A DNA stretch of 64,000 bases from NCBI GenBank assembly GCA_964637835.1, contig CAZWYF010000002.1, positions 1 to 64,000 on the forward strand, in the 5' to 3' direction. Numbering within the stretch: the stretch's first letter is position 1; each line of letters opens with the position of its first letter. Source of the stretch: Glo-17 sp964637835. Lineage in GTDB: Bacteria > Krumholzibacteriota > Krumholzibacteriia > LZORAL124-64-63. The notes beneath the pieces are model-generated. The model searched no databases. It saw only the letters and a program-made list of their open reading frames with translations, and was not told the origin of the DNA. A program made the position numbers and the translations under genes. This document shows positions 53,249 through 64,000 of the stretch, piece by piece.

Positions 53249-53776
53249 TCAGGCCACGCCGTACAGGGCGAAGGCCACCACCATGCCGCCCACGAAGAAG
53301 CAGAACGCCGCCAGCCAGCTGCCGAGCACCAGCTGCATGGTCCCACTGATGCCATGCCCGCTGGTACAGCCGCGGCCCCAGCGTGCCCCGAAGCCCACGC
53401 ACACCCCGCCGACCAGCGCGACCGCCAGCCGGGTCGCCACGCCGCCGCCGAACGTCTCCGCCCACATGGGCGGCACCCACTGCCACTGGATCGTGCCGGC
53501 CAGCCAGGCCGCCACCAACGCACCCAGGAACAGGCCGACCACCAGCACCCACTCCCAGTCGATGGCGGGCGGGTGCTTCCGGTAATACGGCCGCTGATCG
53601 ACCCGGGGGCCGCGCAGGCGCCGCTCGATCATGCCCGCCGATCTGGCGAAGGCGGTGGACACGCCAAGGGGATGATCGGAGAGCAGGAACGCGAGCCACG
53701 AGAGCACCCCGATGCCGACCCCCACGGCGTAGGGCGACCAGACCGGATCCGTCAATGCCTGGATCAGAGCCTCCAT
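53249..53776 (-). CDS. YeeE/YedE-family sulfur-transport protein (half)
   Basis: 175 residues. Family motifs: GARWGRGCTSGHGISGTMQLV, the Cys-containing signature of YeeE/YedE halves, and four to five membrane helices. A central soluble loop with KHPPAIDWEWVLVVG is typical. It starts 9 bases after the metallo-beta-lactamase-rhodanese gene. Paired halves of this kind usually act together with rhodanese or persulfide dioxygenase genes in sulfide/thiosulfate metabolism. Confidence 0.88.
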   Translation of the reverse strand: MEALIQALTDPVWSPYAVGVGIGVLSWLAFLLSDHPLGVSTAFARSAGMIERRLRGPRVDQRPYYRKHPPAIDWEWVLVVGLFLGALVAAWLAGTIQWQWVPPMWAETFGGGVATRLAVALVGGVCVGFGARWGRGCTSGHGISGTMQLVLGSWLAAFCFFVGGMVVAFALYGVA

Positions 53777-53785
53777 GACCTCACC

Positions 53786-55156
53786 TCAATCCTGTGCGAT
53801 GTGGCAGCCGATGTTCTGGCAGGCCTCCATGGAACCGAGCCCGGTCTCGACCCGTTCGAAACCGTGGCTCATGAGGATCGAGGCCGCGATGATCGCCCGG
53901 CGGCCGCTGCCGCAGAAGGTGATCACCGGCCGGTCGCGGTCCAGCTCGTCCAGGCGGTCGGGAAGCTCGCCGAGGAACACGTGCACGGCTCCCTCCAGAT
54001 GGCCCTCGCGCCACTCGGAGGGCTTGCGCACGTCGAGCAGCGTGAGCGGCTCGTCCGAGCGGAGCCGCGCCACCATGGGACCAGCGTGGACGGCAGGGAT
54101 CCGGTCGTACTTCCGACCGCTGACCTCCCAGGCGTGCAGGCCGCCACCCAGGTAGCCGGCCAGGCGATCGAAGCCCATGCGCACCAGGTGGAGCACGGCC
54201 TCGGGCACCTGGTCGCGGGCCTCGGGCACGAGCACGACGTCGCGGGCGTCGTCGAGCAGGAACCCCGCATACCCTGGCAGCATGTCCACCGGAATGGCCA
54301 GGCTGCCCGGGATGAACGCGCCGGCGAACGCCTCGGGGCTGCGCAGGTCCAGCACGACCGCACCCTCCTCGGCGGCCGCGGCCACGGCGTCCGGATCCAG
54401 GGGCGGCAGCGTGGGCAGGTACGGCAGCGGCGGCGCGCCATGCTGGTTGTACCGCTCCATGCGGGCGAAGTACGGGGGCTGCGTGTGCTCCTCGGCCACC
54501 TTGGCCGCGATGAACGCCTCCCGCGAACCGGACTGCAGGGCCGGGTTGTTGAGCCGTTCGTGACCGAGGGTGGAGAACTCGCGCGAGGCCATGCCGTCGC
54601 CGCACACCGAGCCGGCCCCGTGCGCGGGGTACAGGATGGTCTGGTCGCCCAGCGGCAGCAGCTTGCCGAAGATGCTGTCATGGAGCAGGCCGGCCACCTC
54701 GCGCGGCCGATCGGGATAGAAGTCGGTGCGCCCGACGTCCCCGACGAACAGCGCGTCGCCGGTGAACACGCCCACGGGCGTGTCGCCGGACGCGCGATCG
54801 CGGATCACGATGGAGATGCTCTCGTCGGTGTGGCCGGGAGTCTCGAGGACCTCGAGGCTCAGGTCGCCCACGTCGAACCGGTCGCCCCCGGCCACCGGCT
54901 CGCCATAGGCGAAGTCGAGCGCCTGGCCGTGATGGATGCTGGCGCCGGTGGCGCCGGCGAGGTCCCGGGAGCCGACGACGTAGTCCTCGTTGCGGTGGGT
55001 CTCGAAGATGTGCGTGATCCGCACGCCTTCGCGCGCGGCGATGTCCACGTACACGTACCAGTCGCGACGCGGGTCGATCACCACGGCCTCGTCACCGTCG
55101 CCGATGACGTAGGACAGGTGCGCGAGGCCGGGCGATTTGATCTTCTCCAGGAACAT
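53786..55156 (-). CDS. Metallo-beta-lactamase-fold protein with two rhodanese domains
   Basis: 456 residues. N-terminal metallo-beta-lactamase domain (about 1-245), as in persulfide dioxygenase-rhodanese fusions, but the first metal motif reads HRNEDY rather than HxHxDH, while later ligands (TPGHTDE, FTGDALFVGD, YPAHGAG) are conserved. Two rhodanese domains follow: the first (about 255-350) lacks a catalytic Cys (VVLVPEARDQ), the second has FCGSGRRA with active Cys. Expected role: detoxifying or oxidising sulfane sulfur delivered by the YeeE/YedE transporter encoded 9 bases downstream. GGGAGG precedes the start at 55156. Confidence 0.88.
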   Translation of the reverse strand: MFLEKIKSPGLAHLSYVIGDGDEAVVIDPRRDWYVYVDIAAREGVRITHIFETHRNEDYVVGSRDLAGATGASIHHGQALDFAYGEPVAGGDRFDVGDLSLEVLETPGHTDESISIVIRDRASGDTPVGVFTGDALFVGDVGRTDFYPDRPREVAGLLHDSIFGKLLPLGDQTILYPAHGAGSVCGDGMASREFSTLGHERLNNPALQSGSREAFIAAKVAEEHTQPPYFARMERYNQHGAPPLPYLPTLPPLDPDAVAAAAEEGAVVLDLRSPEAFAGAFIPGSLAIPVDMLPGYAGFLLDDARDVVLVPEARDQVPEAVLHLVRMGFDRLAGYLGGGLHAWEVSGRKYDRIPAVHAGPMVARLRSDEPLTLLDVRKPSEWREGHLEGAVHVFLGELPDRLDELDRDRPVITFCGSGRRAIIAASILMSHGFERVETGLGSMEACQNIGCHIAQD

Positions 55157-55694
55157 GACGACCTCCCAGGGCGGGGCGTGACCGGGCCGGCTCTTCTCCT
55201 TGATGACAAGGAATCACCAACCGCAGGATGCCGCAGGGTGGGGGCCGCGGCTCTCGCCCCTCGTTCTCGAAGGATCACCCGCTCCGTGGGTCGACCCGAC
55301 GCGTCGATCTCCTGTGGCAGGGGCCGGATTCGCCGCCGCGGCGGCGCGGCGCCGCGCCCCGCGTGGCATGATGGCGCGGCGGGACGCCCGGGAACGAGGG
55401 CCATGAGAACGGGCGGTCCGGTCATGGGAGTCCCTGCGGGTCGATGCGGGTCTGGATCGGCCCGACCAGGTTCGATTCACCCGGCGGCGTCCATCCGTCC
55501 GAGTACGACGACGTGGTCCATTTCTCGGCGCTCGCGTCCGCGGTCGTGCCCAGCGAGCGGGCCGGAGCGGCCGCCGGCTTCCCGCCCCCGGCGTGGTGCC
55601 ATCGGCGAAGATGAGTTAGTCTCGGCTGGGAATCTCGAGCCGGCGGCGATCACGCGGGGAGCGGACCCCGGGGAAAAGGACCGGGAGAACCAGC
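55157..55694. other. Intergenic region with operator-like palindrome and possible gene fragment
   Basis: 538 bases between divergent genes. At 55197-55212 is the palindrome TCCTTG-ATGA-CAAGGA, well placed upstream of the sulfur operon start to be a regulator site. On the plus strand at 55444-55614 a 56-codon frame (begins MRVWIGPTRFDSPGGVHPSEYDD) has coding-like composition, but no family or ribosome-binding site is evident; it may be a gene fragment. Nothing else is recognised. Confidence 0.4.
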
Positions 55695-57116
55695 ATGAGC
55701 GACATCCAGGCAGCCTGGCAGCGCCACTACGCGACGGTCCCCTCGACCCTGGCGTCGCTGCGGGACATCGAGACCGTGGTGTCGGTCTTCAACACGAACA
55801 TCGACGCGGTCAAGACCATCACCCCGACGGACTTCGACCGGCTCGCCGCGGCCGCCGGCGGGCCGCCGCCCGGCGCCGAGGGTGCCCACGCCATCGCCTC
55901 GCCGCACGACCTTCTCCGCGGCTTCCTCGCCTGCTTCCGGGACGGCGTCGCGCAGGAGTGGCTGGTCACCGACGAGGCGACGTTCCGCTGGCTCGACCGC
56001 CACATCGACCACGACCGCCTGCAGATGGGCGGACAGGGCGGCATCATCGCCAACGTGATGGCCGTCTGCGGGGTGCGCAGCGTGCTCGCCCACGCGGCAT
56101 CGCTGCCCGCGCCGCAGGCCGCGGTCTTCGTGGACCGGCCGAACCTGCTCTCGGCCGACGGCTCGGGCCGGCTGCGGCCTGCGCGCCAGATCGACCGTTC
56201 GGACGACATCCCGCTGATCCACTGGATCCTCGAGTTCCGCCGGGGCGACACCATCGAGGTGGGCGGCGAGGCGATCACCTGCCCGCGGTCCAACCGCTTC
56301 ATCGCCACCTGGGACCCGCTGAACTTCGTGCTGGCCATCGACGAGGACTTCGTCACGGTCGTGGCCGGACACACCGGCCGCCTCGATCACTGCATGCTCT
56401 CCGGCTACCAGATGCTCTCCGAGACGCTGGCCACCGGCGAGACGGCCCGCGATCGGATCGTGGCCAGCAAGCAGGTGGTCGACCGGTGGCGCGCGGACCA
56501 TCCGGGGCTCGTGGTGCACTTCGAGTTCGCCTCGACCCAGGACCGCGCCGTCCGCGCGCTGCTCCTCGAGGAGATGGGCGGCTGGGCCGACAGCATCGGC
56601 CTGAACGAGCAGGAGCTGGCCGACGTCCTGGAGGTGGCCGGGCAGATCGACCTCGCCGCGACGTGCCGGCGGTCGGCCGGCAGCGTCGACCTGTTCGAGG
56701 GACTCCGCCGGCTGTTCGAGCTGAGCGGGGTGCCGCGGATCCAGCTGCATTTCTTCGGGCTCTACGTCACCCTGCAGGCCAGGGGCTGGCGGCACACGCC
56801 GGAGCAGACGCGCAACGGCATGACCCTGGCCGCCACCGTCGCTGCATCCAAGGCCGGCACCGGCTCGATCGACACCGAGGAGAACCTCCTCTGGGCCCAC
56901 GGACAGCCCGTCGGCGAGGTGCCTTCGCGGGAGATCGCGGCGCTCGCCGCGCACCTCGCCGCGCGGGATGGTGCGACCGATCTGCTGACCACCGGGATCC
57001 ACCGCGGCGAGGACCTCGACGTCATCGCCGTGCCGACCATCATCGTCGAGAACCCGCGGACCCTGGTCGGGATGGGCGACACGATCAGCTCGCTATCGCT
57101 GGTGGGGGCGCGGTAG
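55695..57116 (+). CDS. ADP-dependent glucokinase/phosphofructokinase family kinase
   Basis: 473 residues, the usual length of the ADP-PFK/ADP-GK family. Family markers are the N-terminal FNTNIDAVKTITP, LQMGGQGGIIANVMAVCG, the NEQEL motif at SIGLNEQELADVLE and the catalytic-aspartate motif GMGDTISSLSL at the C-terminus. The enzymes use ADP rather than ATP as phosphoryl donor for glucose or fructose-6-phosphate and are chiefly archaeal, with scattered bacterial and animal members. Substrate choice cannot be told from sequence. It stands alone on its strand; GGGAGAACCAGC precedes the ATG. Confidence 0.9.
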   Translation: MSDIQAAWQRHYATVPSTLASLRDIETVVSVFNTNIDAVKTITPTDFDRLAAAAGGPPPGAEGAHAIASPHDLLRGFLACFRDGVAQEWLVTDEATFRWLDRHIDHDRLQMGGQGGIIANVMAVCGVRSVLAHAASLPAPQAAVFVDRPNLLSADGSGRLRPARQIDRSDDIPLIHWILEFRRGDTIEVGGEAITCPRSNRFIATWDPLNFVLAIDEDFVTVVAGHTGRLDHCMLSGYQMLSETLATGETARDRIVASKQVVDRWRADHPGLVVHFEFASTQDRAVRALLLEEMGGWADSIGLNEQELADVLEVAGQIDLAATCRRSAGSVDLFEGLRRLFELSGVPRIQLHFFGLYVTLQARGWRHTPEQTRNGMTLAATVAASKAGTGSIDTEENLLWAHGQPVGEVPSREIAALAAHLAARDGATDLLTTGIHRGEDLDVIAVPTIIVENPRTLVGMGDTISSLSLVGAR

Positions 57117-57170
57117 GGGCGCGCAGGAGGTCCAACCGGCCGCGCGTGCAATGGGGCGCGGCCGTGGCGA

Positions 57171-58730
<1,560 letters not shown>

Positions 58731-58798
58731 GCGACTCCTGGGGGTTGATGAGCGAGGAGAACCGACCACTACCAGATGGCCCACGCGGCTGCAACCCC

Positions 58799-58890
58799 CA
58801 CCGCCGGCCGACACCGCCGGTCGTCACCGCCGGGGGCCACCGCCGGCCCCCACCGCCGGCCGACACCGCGCGCGGGCACCGCCGGCGGAC
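58799..58890. repeat. Seven imperfect 13-base tandem repeats
   Basis: CACCGCCGG plus four variable bases is repeated about seven times between the abgT start and the C69 dipeptidase 3' end. No spacer structure, so not a CRISPR array. It lies in or just before the abgT promoter zone and may affect expression or simply be slippage. Confidence 0.75.
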
Positions 58891-58910
58891 AGCGATCATC
58901 CGGCCCGCGT

Positions 58911-60623
58911 TCAGCCGTCCCCGTCCTCCTCGAGGTACCGGAAACGGTCGCCCGTGGTCTCGACGATCAGCCGCAGCCACCATTCAGGGTACTCGGGGTG
59001 CTCGACGAGGGGATACTTGCCCCACTCGTTGGTCAGGAAGACACCGTCCTCTTCTTGCTTGATGTTGCCGTCGAGGAACTTGACCATGAGGAAGCGGAAG
59101 AGGTCCTGCCAGCGCTCGACCGTGTCCTGGGCGAGGTTCACCGAGGTCCGGGTCAGGAAATCGCGGGCCAGGTCGGGGTCGCGGTCATGCAGCTCGGTGG
59201 CGGTGCGGTCGATGGCCGGGACCATGGCGTGGTGCAGGGTCTCCAGTTCGGTCTGGACCTTGCGGATGTCGGGCAGGGTCAGGCTGTAACGCAGATAGGC
59301 GAGGTGGGCGACCTTGTTGAAGACCCAGAAGGCCGCGTCGTCGGAGTACTCCAGGATGTGGCCGTTGCCCTCGGCGAAGCTGGGGGGCACACGGGTCATC
59401 CCGGCGTACATCGGGACGTAGACCGTGCTGTTCATGTCGTCGACGCCGAACCAGAGGATCCCGCCGACGGGATCGGGGAGGCCGCTGCGGAGCTGCGCGA
59501 TGAACGAGAAGGCGGTCTGCTGGGTGGCGGTGGTGCGTTCGTGGAAGTACTTCTCGCCATCCAGTTCCCAGGTCAAGGGGCGCCAGCGGTAGGGCTTGCC
59601 CCAGGGGCCGGCGCCGATGTCCTGCTGCATGTCCAGGTCGGTGTGCTGGAGGTGGTTGCGCTTGAAGGCGATCAGGTCGGTGACGCCGAGCTTGCGTTCG
59701 GGCTCGATGTAGAGGGGCATGCGGTTCTGCTGGTCGAAGCCCAGGGCGTACTCGCGGAACCGATCCATGGTGCTGTCGACCTGCTTGAACATGCTCCAGA
59801 CGCGGGCCTCGCAGAAGCGGGCGGCGCCGAAGTCGAGCGGGGCGTAGACGTCCGAGAAGCTGAACTCCTCGTGAGGGCCGTCGAAGAAGCCCTGGGCGCG
59901 GGCGAAGTCGACGGTGTCGTGGGCGTAGACGGTCTCGACGCCCGGCTCGTGGATCCGGTCGAATTGGCGGCAGGTGATCGAGGTCACGCCGTCGGCCGCG
60001 GGGAAGGTCGTGATGCGGGCATGGTTGGCGTGGGCGGAGATGTAGCCGTCGGGGATGCGCCTGGCCACCCAGACGGCGCCCGTGTTGCCGGGGCCCTTGC
60101 CGATCATCTCCAGGACCCAGACCTCGCGCGGGTCGGCGATCGAGAAGGACTCGCCGCTGCTGTAGTACCCGTATTCTTCGACCAGCTCGCCCATCACGGC
60201 GATGGCGTCACGGGCGGTCGCCGCGCGCTGCAGGGCCAGGAACATGAGGCTGGCGTAGTCGATGCCGCCGGTGGTGTCGCGCAGGGCCTTGCGGCCGCCG
60301 AAGGTGGTCTCGCCGATGGCGACCTGCTTCTCGTTGAGGAAGCCGACCACCTGGTAGGTGCTCTCGGGATGCGGGACCCGGGCCAGCGGCTCGTGGCTGC
60401 CGCGGTCGCGTACCTGGAAGAACGAGCCGGGCTCGCGCGGGCCGCCGGGAAAGAAGTACAGCTCGCCGTAGCGGATGTGCGAGTCGGCGGCGTAGGTGAT
60501 CATGGAGGACCCGTCGATCGAGGCGCCGGGGGTCACCAGGTAGCTGGTGCAGGCCAGGGCGGCGCCGGCGACCAGGCAGCCGATGATCACGATGGACAGC
60601 GTCAGGTTCTTGCGATGGATCAT
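58911..60623 (-). CDS. Secreted C69 family dipeptidase
   Basis: 570 residues from the ATG at 60623 (TGGAGGTCGCCAGC upstream). A signal peptide (LTLSIVIIGCLVAGAALA) ends immediately before CTSYLVTPGASIDGSSMITYAADSH; in C69 (PepD-like, Ntn-hydrolase) enzymes a processed N-terminal Cys is the nucleophile, so signal cleavage here would expose it directly. The rest (VWVARRIPDGYISAHANHARI, the SFSDVYAPLDF region) follows the family. Probably a periplasmic or cell-surface dipeptidase. An in-frame extension to 60809 gives no sensible N-terminus. Confidence 0.9.
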   Translation of the reverse strand: MIHRKNLTLSIVIIGCLVAGAALACTSYLVTPGASIDGSSMITYAADSHIRYGELYFFPGGPREPGSFFQVRDRGSHEPLARVPHPESTYQVVGFLNEKQVAIGETTFGGRKALRDTTGGIDYASLMFLALQRAATARDAIAVMGELVEEYGYYSSGESFSIADPREVWVLEMIGKGPGNTGAVWVARRIPDGYISAHANHARITTFPAADGVTSITCRQFDRIHEPGVETVYAHDTVDFARAQGFFDGPHEEFSFSDVYAPLDFGAARFCEARVWSMFKQVDSTMDRFREYALGFDQQNRMPLYIEPERKLGVTDLIAFKRNHLQHTDLDMQQDIGAGPWGKPYRWRPLTWELDGEKYFHERTTATQQTAFSFIAQLRSGLPDPVGGILWFGVDDMNSTVYVPMYAGMTRVPPSFAEGNGHILEYSDDAAFWVFNKVAHLAYLRYSLTLPDIRKVQTELETLHHAMVPAIDRTATELHDRDPDLARDFLTRTSVNLAQDTVERWQDLFRFLMVKFLDGNIKQEEDGVFLTNEWGKYPLVEHPEYPEWWLRLIVETTGDRFRYLEEDGDG

Positions 60624-60846
60624 GCTGGCGACCTCCAGGTGGTCCTGATCGAGGAAAAGGGTCCGGATCTCATGAAAGCCAGGCCTCTCCTCGACGATGT
60701 GGCGCAGGCGTTGCTCGAGACAGGGCGGGTGCCGCGGGCTGCAGAAGGGAGCCCTCCAGCAGCGGACCCGGGCACCTCGAACGGGTGGCCCGGTCAACTG
60801 ATGAAACACCTACCAGGTTCCTGATGGATACGAGAAGTTGTGAGTT

Positions 60847-61383
60847 GTGCCCCGAAGAATGTTGATGGGTCCAGGCCTCGCCCTGACCCGGCCCATGAAC
60901 GACCTCCAACCCCCATCTCCAAGCTCCAGGACCCCTACGTTCTGCCCAGACCCGCCGGGCCGCCACCACCATCCAGGCGCCGGCACCTGGCACGGCGCCC
61001 AGTCCGGCACCGCCTGAGGGACCACACGCGCGAGCCGATCGCGTTCTCGAGGCGTCGTCAGCACTCGATCCGCCGGATGACGATCATGCTGGTGTGGCGG
61101 AACCACGCGAAGCTGCGGCGAAAGAATAGGTGTTGGCAGACGCCGGCGATGCTGAGAGGATCGACGGAACGGCCGCCGACGGAGGCGGCGATCCCCGGCC
61201 GGCGGTTGTTCGTGAAGCACACCCCGTTGCCCCGTCGTGGCGGGACTGATCCTGGCCGCGGGCGGAGACGCGGACGCTGGAGGTGAACCGCGAGCACGAG
61301 TCGAAGGATGCGCTCCAGGTGGGTAAGCGAAAGCCAGCCGGATCGTTCCGGCTCCCGGGAGACGTCGACATTCTTCGGGGCAC
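60847..61383. repeat. 537-base segment bounded by inverted repeats, no intact gene
   Basis: GTGCCCCGAAGAATGT at 60847-60862 recurs in inverted orientation at 61368-61383 (16 of 16, then 2 of 3). The enclosed 505 bases hold open frames on both strands but none with a recognised family or start signal; the minus-strand stretch around 61080-61250 has coding-like composition. The pattern resembles a decayed mobile element or MITE; I see no clear target-site duplication. This is most of the 843-base gap between the C69 and ABC ATPase genes. Confidence 0.5.
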
Positions 61384-61466
61384 CAGCCAGGCAACCTTCG
61401 GCCGCGGGCCGCGTATCGATACCTCTGCCCATGGTCCCCAGCCCAGACCTCCGGAGGCCTCGCCCC

Positions 61467-62396
<930 letters not shown>

Positions 62397-62409
62397 AGGA
62401 GGCGCCGAC

Positions 62410-63651
62410 ATGTTCTGGGCCTTGATCCGCAAGGACCTGGTGCGCCGCTGGCGCAGCCCCGCAAGCACCCTGGTGCTGCTGCTGTTCCCGTTCATGATGG
62501 CCGGCCTCATCGGCACGGTCAGTGGCGGTGGCGGCGGCGAGCCCGGGCTCACCCTGAAGGTCTTCCTGCTCGACCGCGAGGACGGCGTCCTGGGCGGCTT
62601 CCTGGCCGGCGCGAGCCAGCAGCGGGACGACGGCGCCAACCTCGAGATCGTCCCCGTCGGCGAGGAGGGATTCGCCCGCATGGAGAAGGGCGAGGCGTCG
62701 GCGATGCTGGTCATCCCCGAGCGGTTCTCCGACCGCCTGCTCGACGGCGAGGACGTGGCCCTCGGCCTGGTGCTCAACCCGGCCGAGAGCATCAAGCCCG
62801 AGATCGCCCGGCAGGGCGCCGAGGTCGTCGCCACCTACCTCGACGTGCTGGTGAAGTCGGCGGGCGACCGGCTCGGCCACCTGCGCGACCTGATCGACGC
62901 CGACGAGATGCCGCCACTGGTGGCGGTCACGGCCCTCACCGGGGAGATCTACGGCGAGATGGTGCGCGCCGAGCCGGTGCTCTTCCCTCCGGTGGTGCGC
63001 GTGGTCCGCGACAAGGAGGCCGGCGAGAAGAACGAGCAGGCCAGCGTCTTCGGCTACGTGCTGGTCATGGTCAGCGTGATGAGCGTGATCTTCGTGGCGA
63101 TCCGCGCGGTGACCGACCTCTACGAGGACCAGCGCACCGGCATGCTGCGGCGGCAGCTCGCCACGCCCCTGTCCGTCGGCCGCCTGGTGGCCGCCAAGTG
63201 CGTGTTCGCCGCCCTGTTCGGCGTGGTGGTGATGGCCATCCTGCTGATGGCCGGCGCGTTCTTCGGCTGGTTCGGCAGCGGCGTACCGGTGGCCTCGGTG
63301 CTGCTGCACGCGGTGGCCTTCGCCATGGCGGCCGCCGGCCTGATCACCGTGGTGGTGGCGCTGGTGCGCACCGAGAAGCAGGCGGGCATCCTGAGCTGGG
63401 TCCTGGTCATGGTGATGAGCGCGCTCGGCGGCAGCATGTTCCCCCTGGAGATGATCCCCGGGGCGATCCAGCAGTTCAGCCGTTTCACCCTCAACTACTG
63501 GGCCATCGAGGGCTTCCTGGACCTGATGGTGCGCGGCCGCGGCGCCACCGCCGCCCTGCCGGCCACCGCCCTGCTCACGGGCGTCGGCCTGGTGTTGCTG
63601 GTCGTCGGCCAGCACCTGATGAGACGACGGCTGCGGGAGGCGTTGCGATGA
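62410..63651 (+). CDS. ABC-2 type transporter permease
   Basis: 413 residues. A first helix (SPASTLVLLLFPFMMAGLIGTVS), a large extracytoplasmic domain (about 45-215) and then five membrane helices (VFGYVLVMVSVMSVIFVAI through TALLTGVGLVLLVV) make the ABC-2 fold with cytosolic connector DLYEDQRTGMLRRQLATP. Partner of the preceding ATPase; the following permease gene begins within its stop (ATGA at 63648-63651). Confidence 0.92.
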   Translation: MFWALIRKDLVRRWRSPASTLVLLLFPFMMAGLIGTVSGGGGGEPGLTLKVFLLDREDGVLGGFLAGASQQRDDGANLEIVPVGEEGFARMEKGEASAMLVIPERFSDRLLDGEDVALGLVLNPAESIKPEIARQGAEVVATYLDVLVKSAGDRLGHLRDLIDADEMPPLVAVTALTGEIYGEMVRAEPVLFPPVVRVVRDKEAGEKNEQASVFGYVLVMVSVMSVIFVAIRAVTDLYEDQRTGMLRRQLATPLSVGRLVAAKCVFAALFGVVVMAILLMAGAFFGWFGSGVPVASVLLHAVAFAMAAAGLITVVVALVRTEKQAGILSWVLVMVMSALGGSMFPLEMIPGAIQQFSRFTLNYWAIEGFLDLMVRGRGATAALPATALLTGVGLVLLVVGQHLMRRRLREALR

Positions 63652-64000
63652 GGAGCCTGTGGCACGTGGCCGCGCACGACCTGCGGCAGCACCTGTCCGA
63701 GCGCGCGAACATCTTCTTCCTGTTCCTGATGCCCCTGGGCTTCGTGTTCTTCTTCTCCCTGGTCAACAGCGGCGGCAGCGGCAGCGACGTCGCCGTGAGC
63801 CTGCCGGTGGTCGACCGCGACGGCGATTTCCTCGGCGAGGGCTTCATCGCCCAGCTCGCCGCCGAGCGGTTCCAGAGCCCGGTCTACACGGCCGCGGCCG
63901 CCGAGACCACCACGTTCGCCACACGCCACGTCGAGATCCCCGCGGACTTCACCGCGCGGGTGCTGGGCGCCGAGCGCACGGACATCACCCTGCGCGCCAC
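63648..64000 (+). CDS. ABC-2 type permease, truncated by the window edge
   Basis: First 117 codons of a second permease (MRSLWHVAAHDLRQHLSERANIFFLFLMPLGFVFFFSLVN, then an extracytoplasmic segment). It overlaps the preceding stop and completes an ATPase-permease-permease operon. The C-terminus lies outside the window. Confidence 0.88.
   Translation, partial: MRSLWHVAAHDLRQHLSERANIFFLFLMPLGFVFFFSLVNSGGSGSDVAVSLPVVDRDGDFLGEGFIAQLAAERFQSPVYTAAAAETTTFATRHVEIPADFTARVLGAERTDITLRA

Noticed and set aside
58799..58890. 13-base repeats considered as a CRISPR array
   Set aside because: The variable part is only four bases, too short for spacers, and no cas gene is present.
60840..61286. 148-codon plus-strand frame in the inverted-repeat segment
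   Set aside because: Arg/Pro-rich translation without motif or ribosome-binding site; it starts inside the inverted repeat and is better read as non-coding or decayed.

Overview
The window is very GC-rich, densely coding double-membrane bacterial DNA with no rRNA, CRISPR array or intact insertion sequence. Two large secreted peptidases end in an FlgD-type Ig module with the PNPFNP signature, the genome has multiheme cytochromes and outer-membrane lipoproteins, and it carries bacterial outliers such as an ADP-dependent sugar kinase and a eukaryotic-type UDP-glucose pyrophosphorylase. This combination suggests an uncultured FCB-superphylum lineage (Krumholzibacteriota/Eisenbacteria-like). That placement is inference; no rRNA is present to confirm it.

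Layout. 0-3.6 kb: small housekeeping genes (DUF1232, MtfA-type and YgjP-type metallopeptidases, a DUF2064 glycosyltransferase, an HD hydrolase). 3.7-11 kb: the most unusual block, a predicted trans-outer-membrane electron conduit. It has a periplasmic decaheme cytochrome (MtrA/DmsE type), an MtrB-like beta-barrel, a TetR regulator overlapping a 13-14-heme surface lipoprotein cytochrome, and a lipoprotein with four rhodanese domains. The lipoprotein cytochrome gene is interrupted by a single in-frame TGA. 11.3-14 kb: queG, an AmmeMemoRadiSam radical SAM gene and queF (queuosine synthesis), with a perfect 36-bp hairpin at the queF 3' end. 14.2-21.6 kb: convergent genes for a C25 (gingipain-like) and an S8 (subtilisin-like) peptidase. 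21.7-24.6 kb: a tRNA-queuosine mannosyltransferase, a HAD phosphatase and a nucleophile-less alpha/beta hydrolase. 25.4-31 kb: a signalling operon (coiled-coil membrane protein, receiver-like protein, excisionase-type HTH, STAS-GAF-HD-GYP).

31.3-37 kb: the cdaA-folP-ftsH-tilS cluster, headed by a CAU-anticodon tRNA with its own promoter and terminator. 37.2-42.9 kb: ilvC, a Yip1-like protein and a MacA-MacB-like export system with two permeases but no ATPase. 43-48.3 kb: a nucleotidyltransferase toxin-antitoxin-like pair, a small lipoprotein, an S9 peptidase, a 750-bp gene-poor scar with repeats, and a small secreted protein. 48.4-55.2 kb: UDP-glucose pyrophosphorylase, a periplasmic carbonic anhydrase and a sulfur operon (SLC13 carrier, two YeeE/YedE halves, metallo-beta-lactamase-rhodanese protein). 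55.7-64 kb: an ADP-dependent kinase, an AbgT transporter, a C69 dipeptidase, an inverted-repeat-bounded intergenic segment, and an ABC-2 exporter that runs off the window edge.

How it fits together: the 3.7-11 kb block would move electrons between periplasm and cell exterior, with the rhodanese lipoprotein adding an envelope sulfur link that is echoed by the sulfur operon at 51-55 kb. Three queuosine genes lie within 11 kb, so tRNA modification (queuosine, its mannosylation, and lysidine through tilS) is a recurring theme. Coding starts were chosen from ribosome-binding sites and family length. Promoters, operators and terminators were read by eye.
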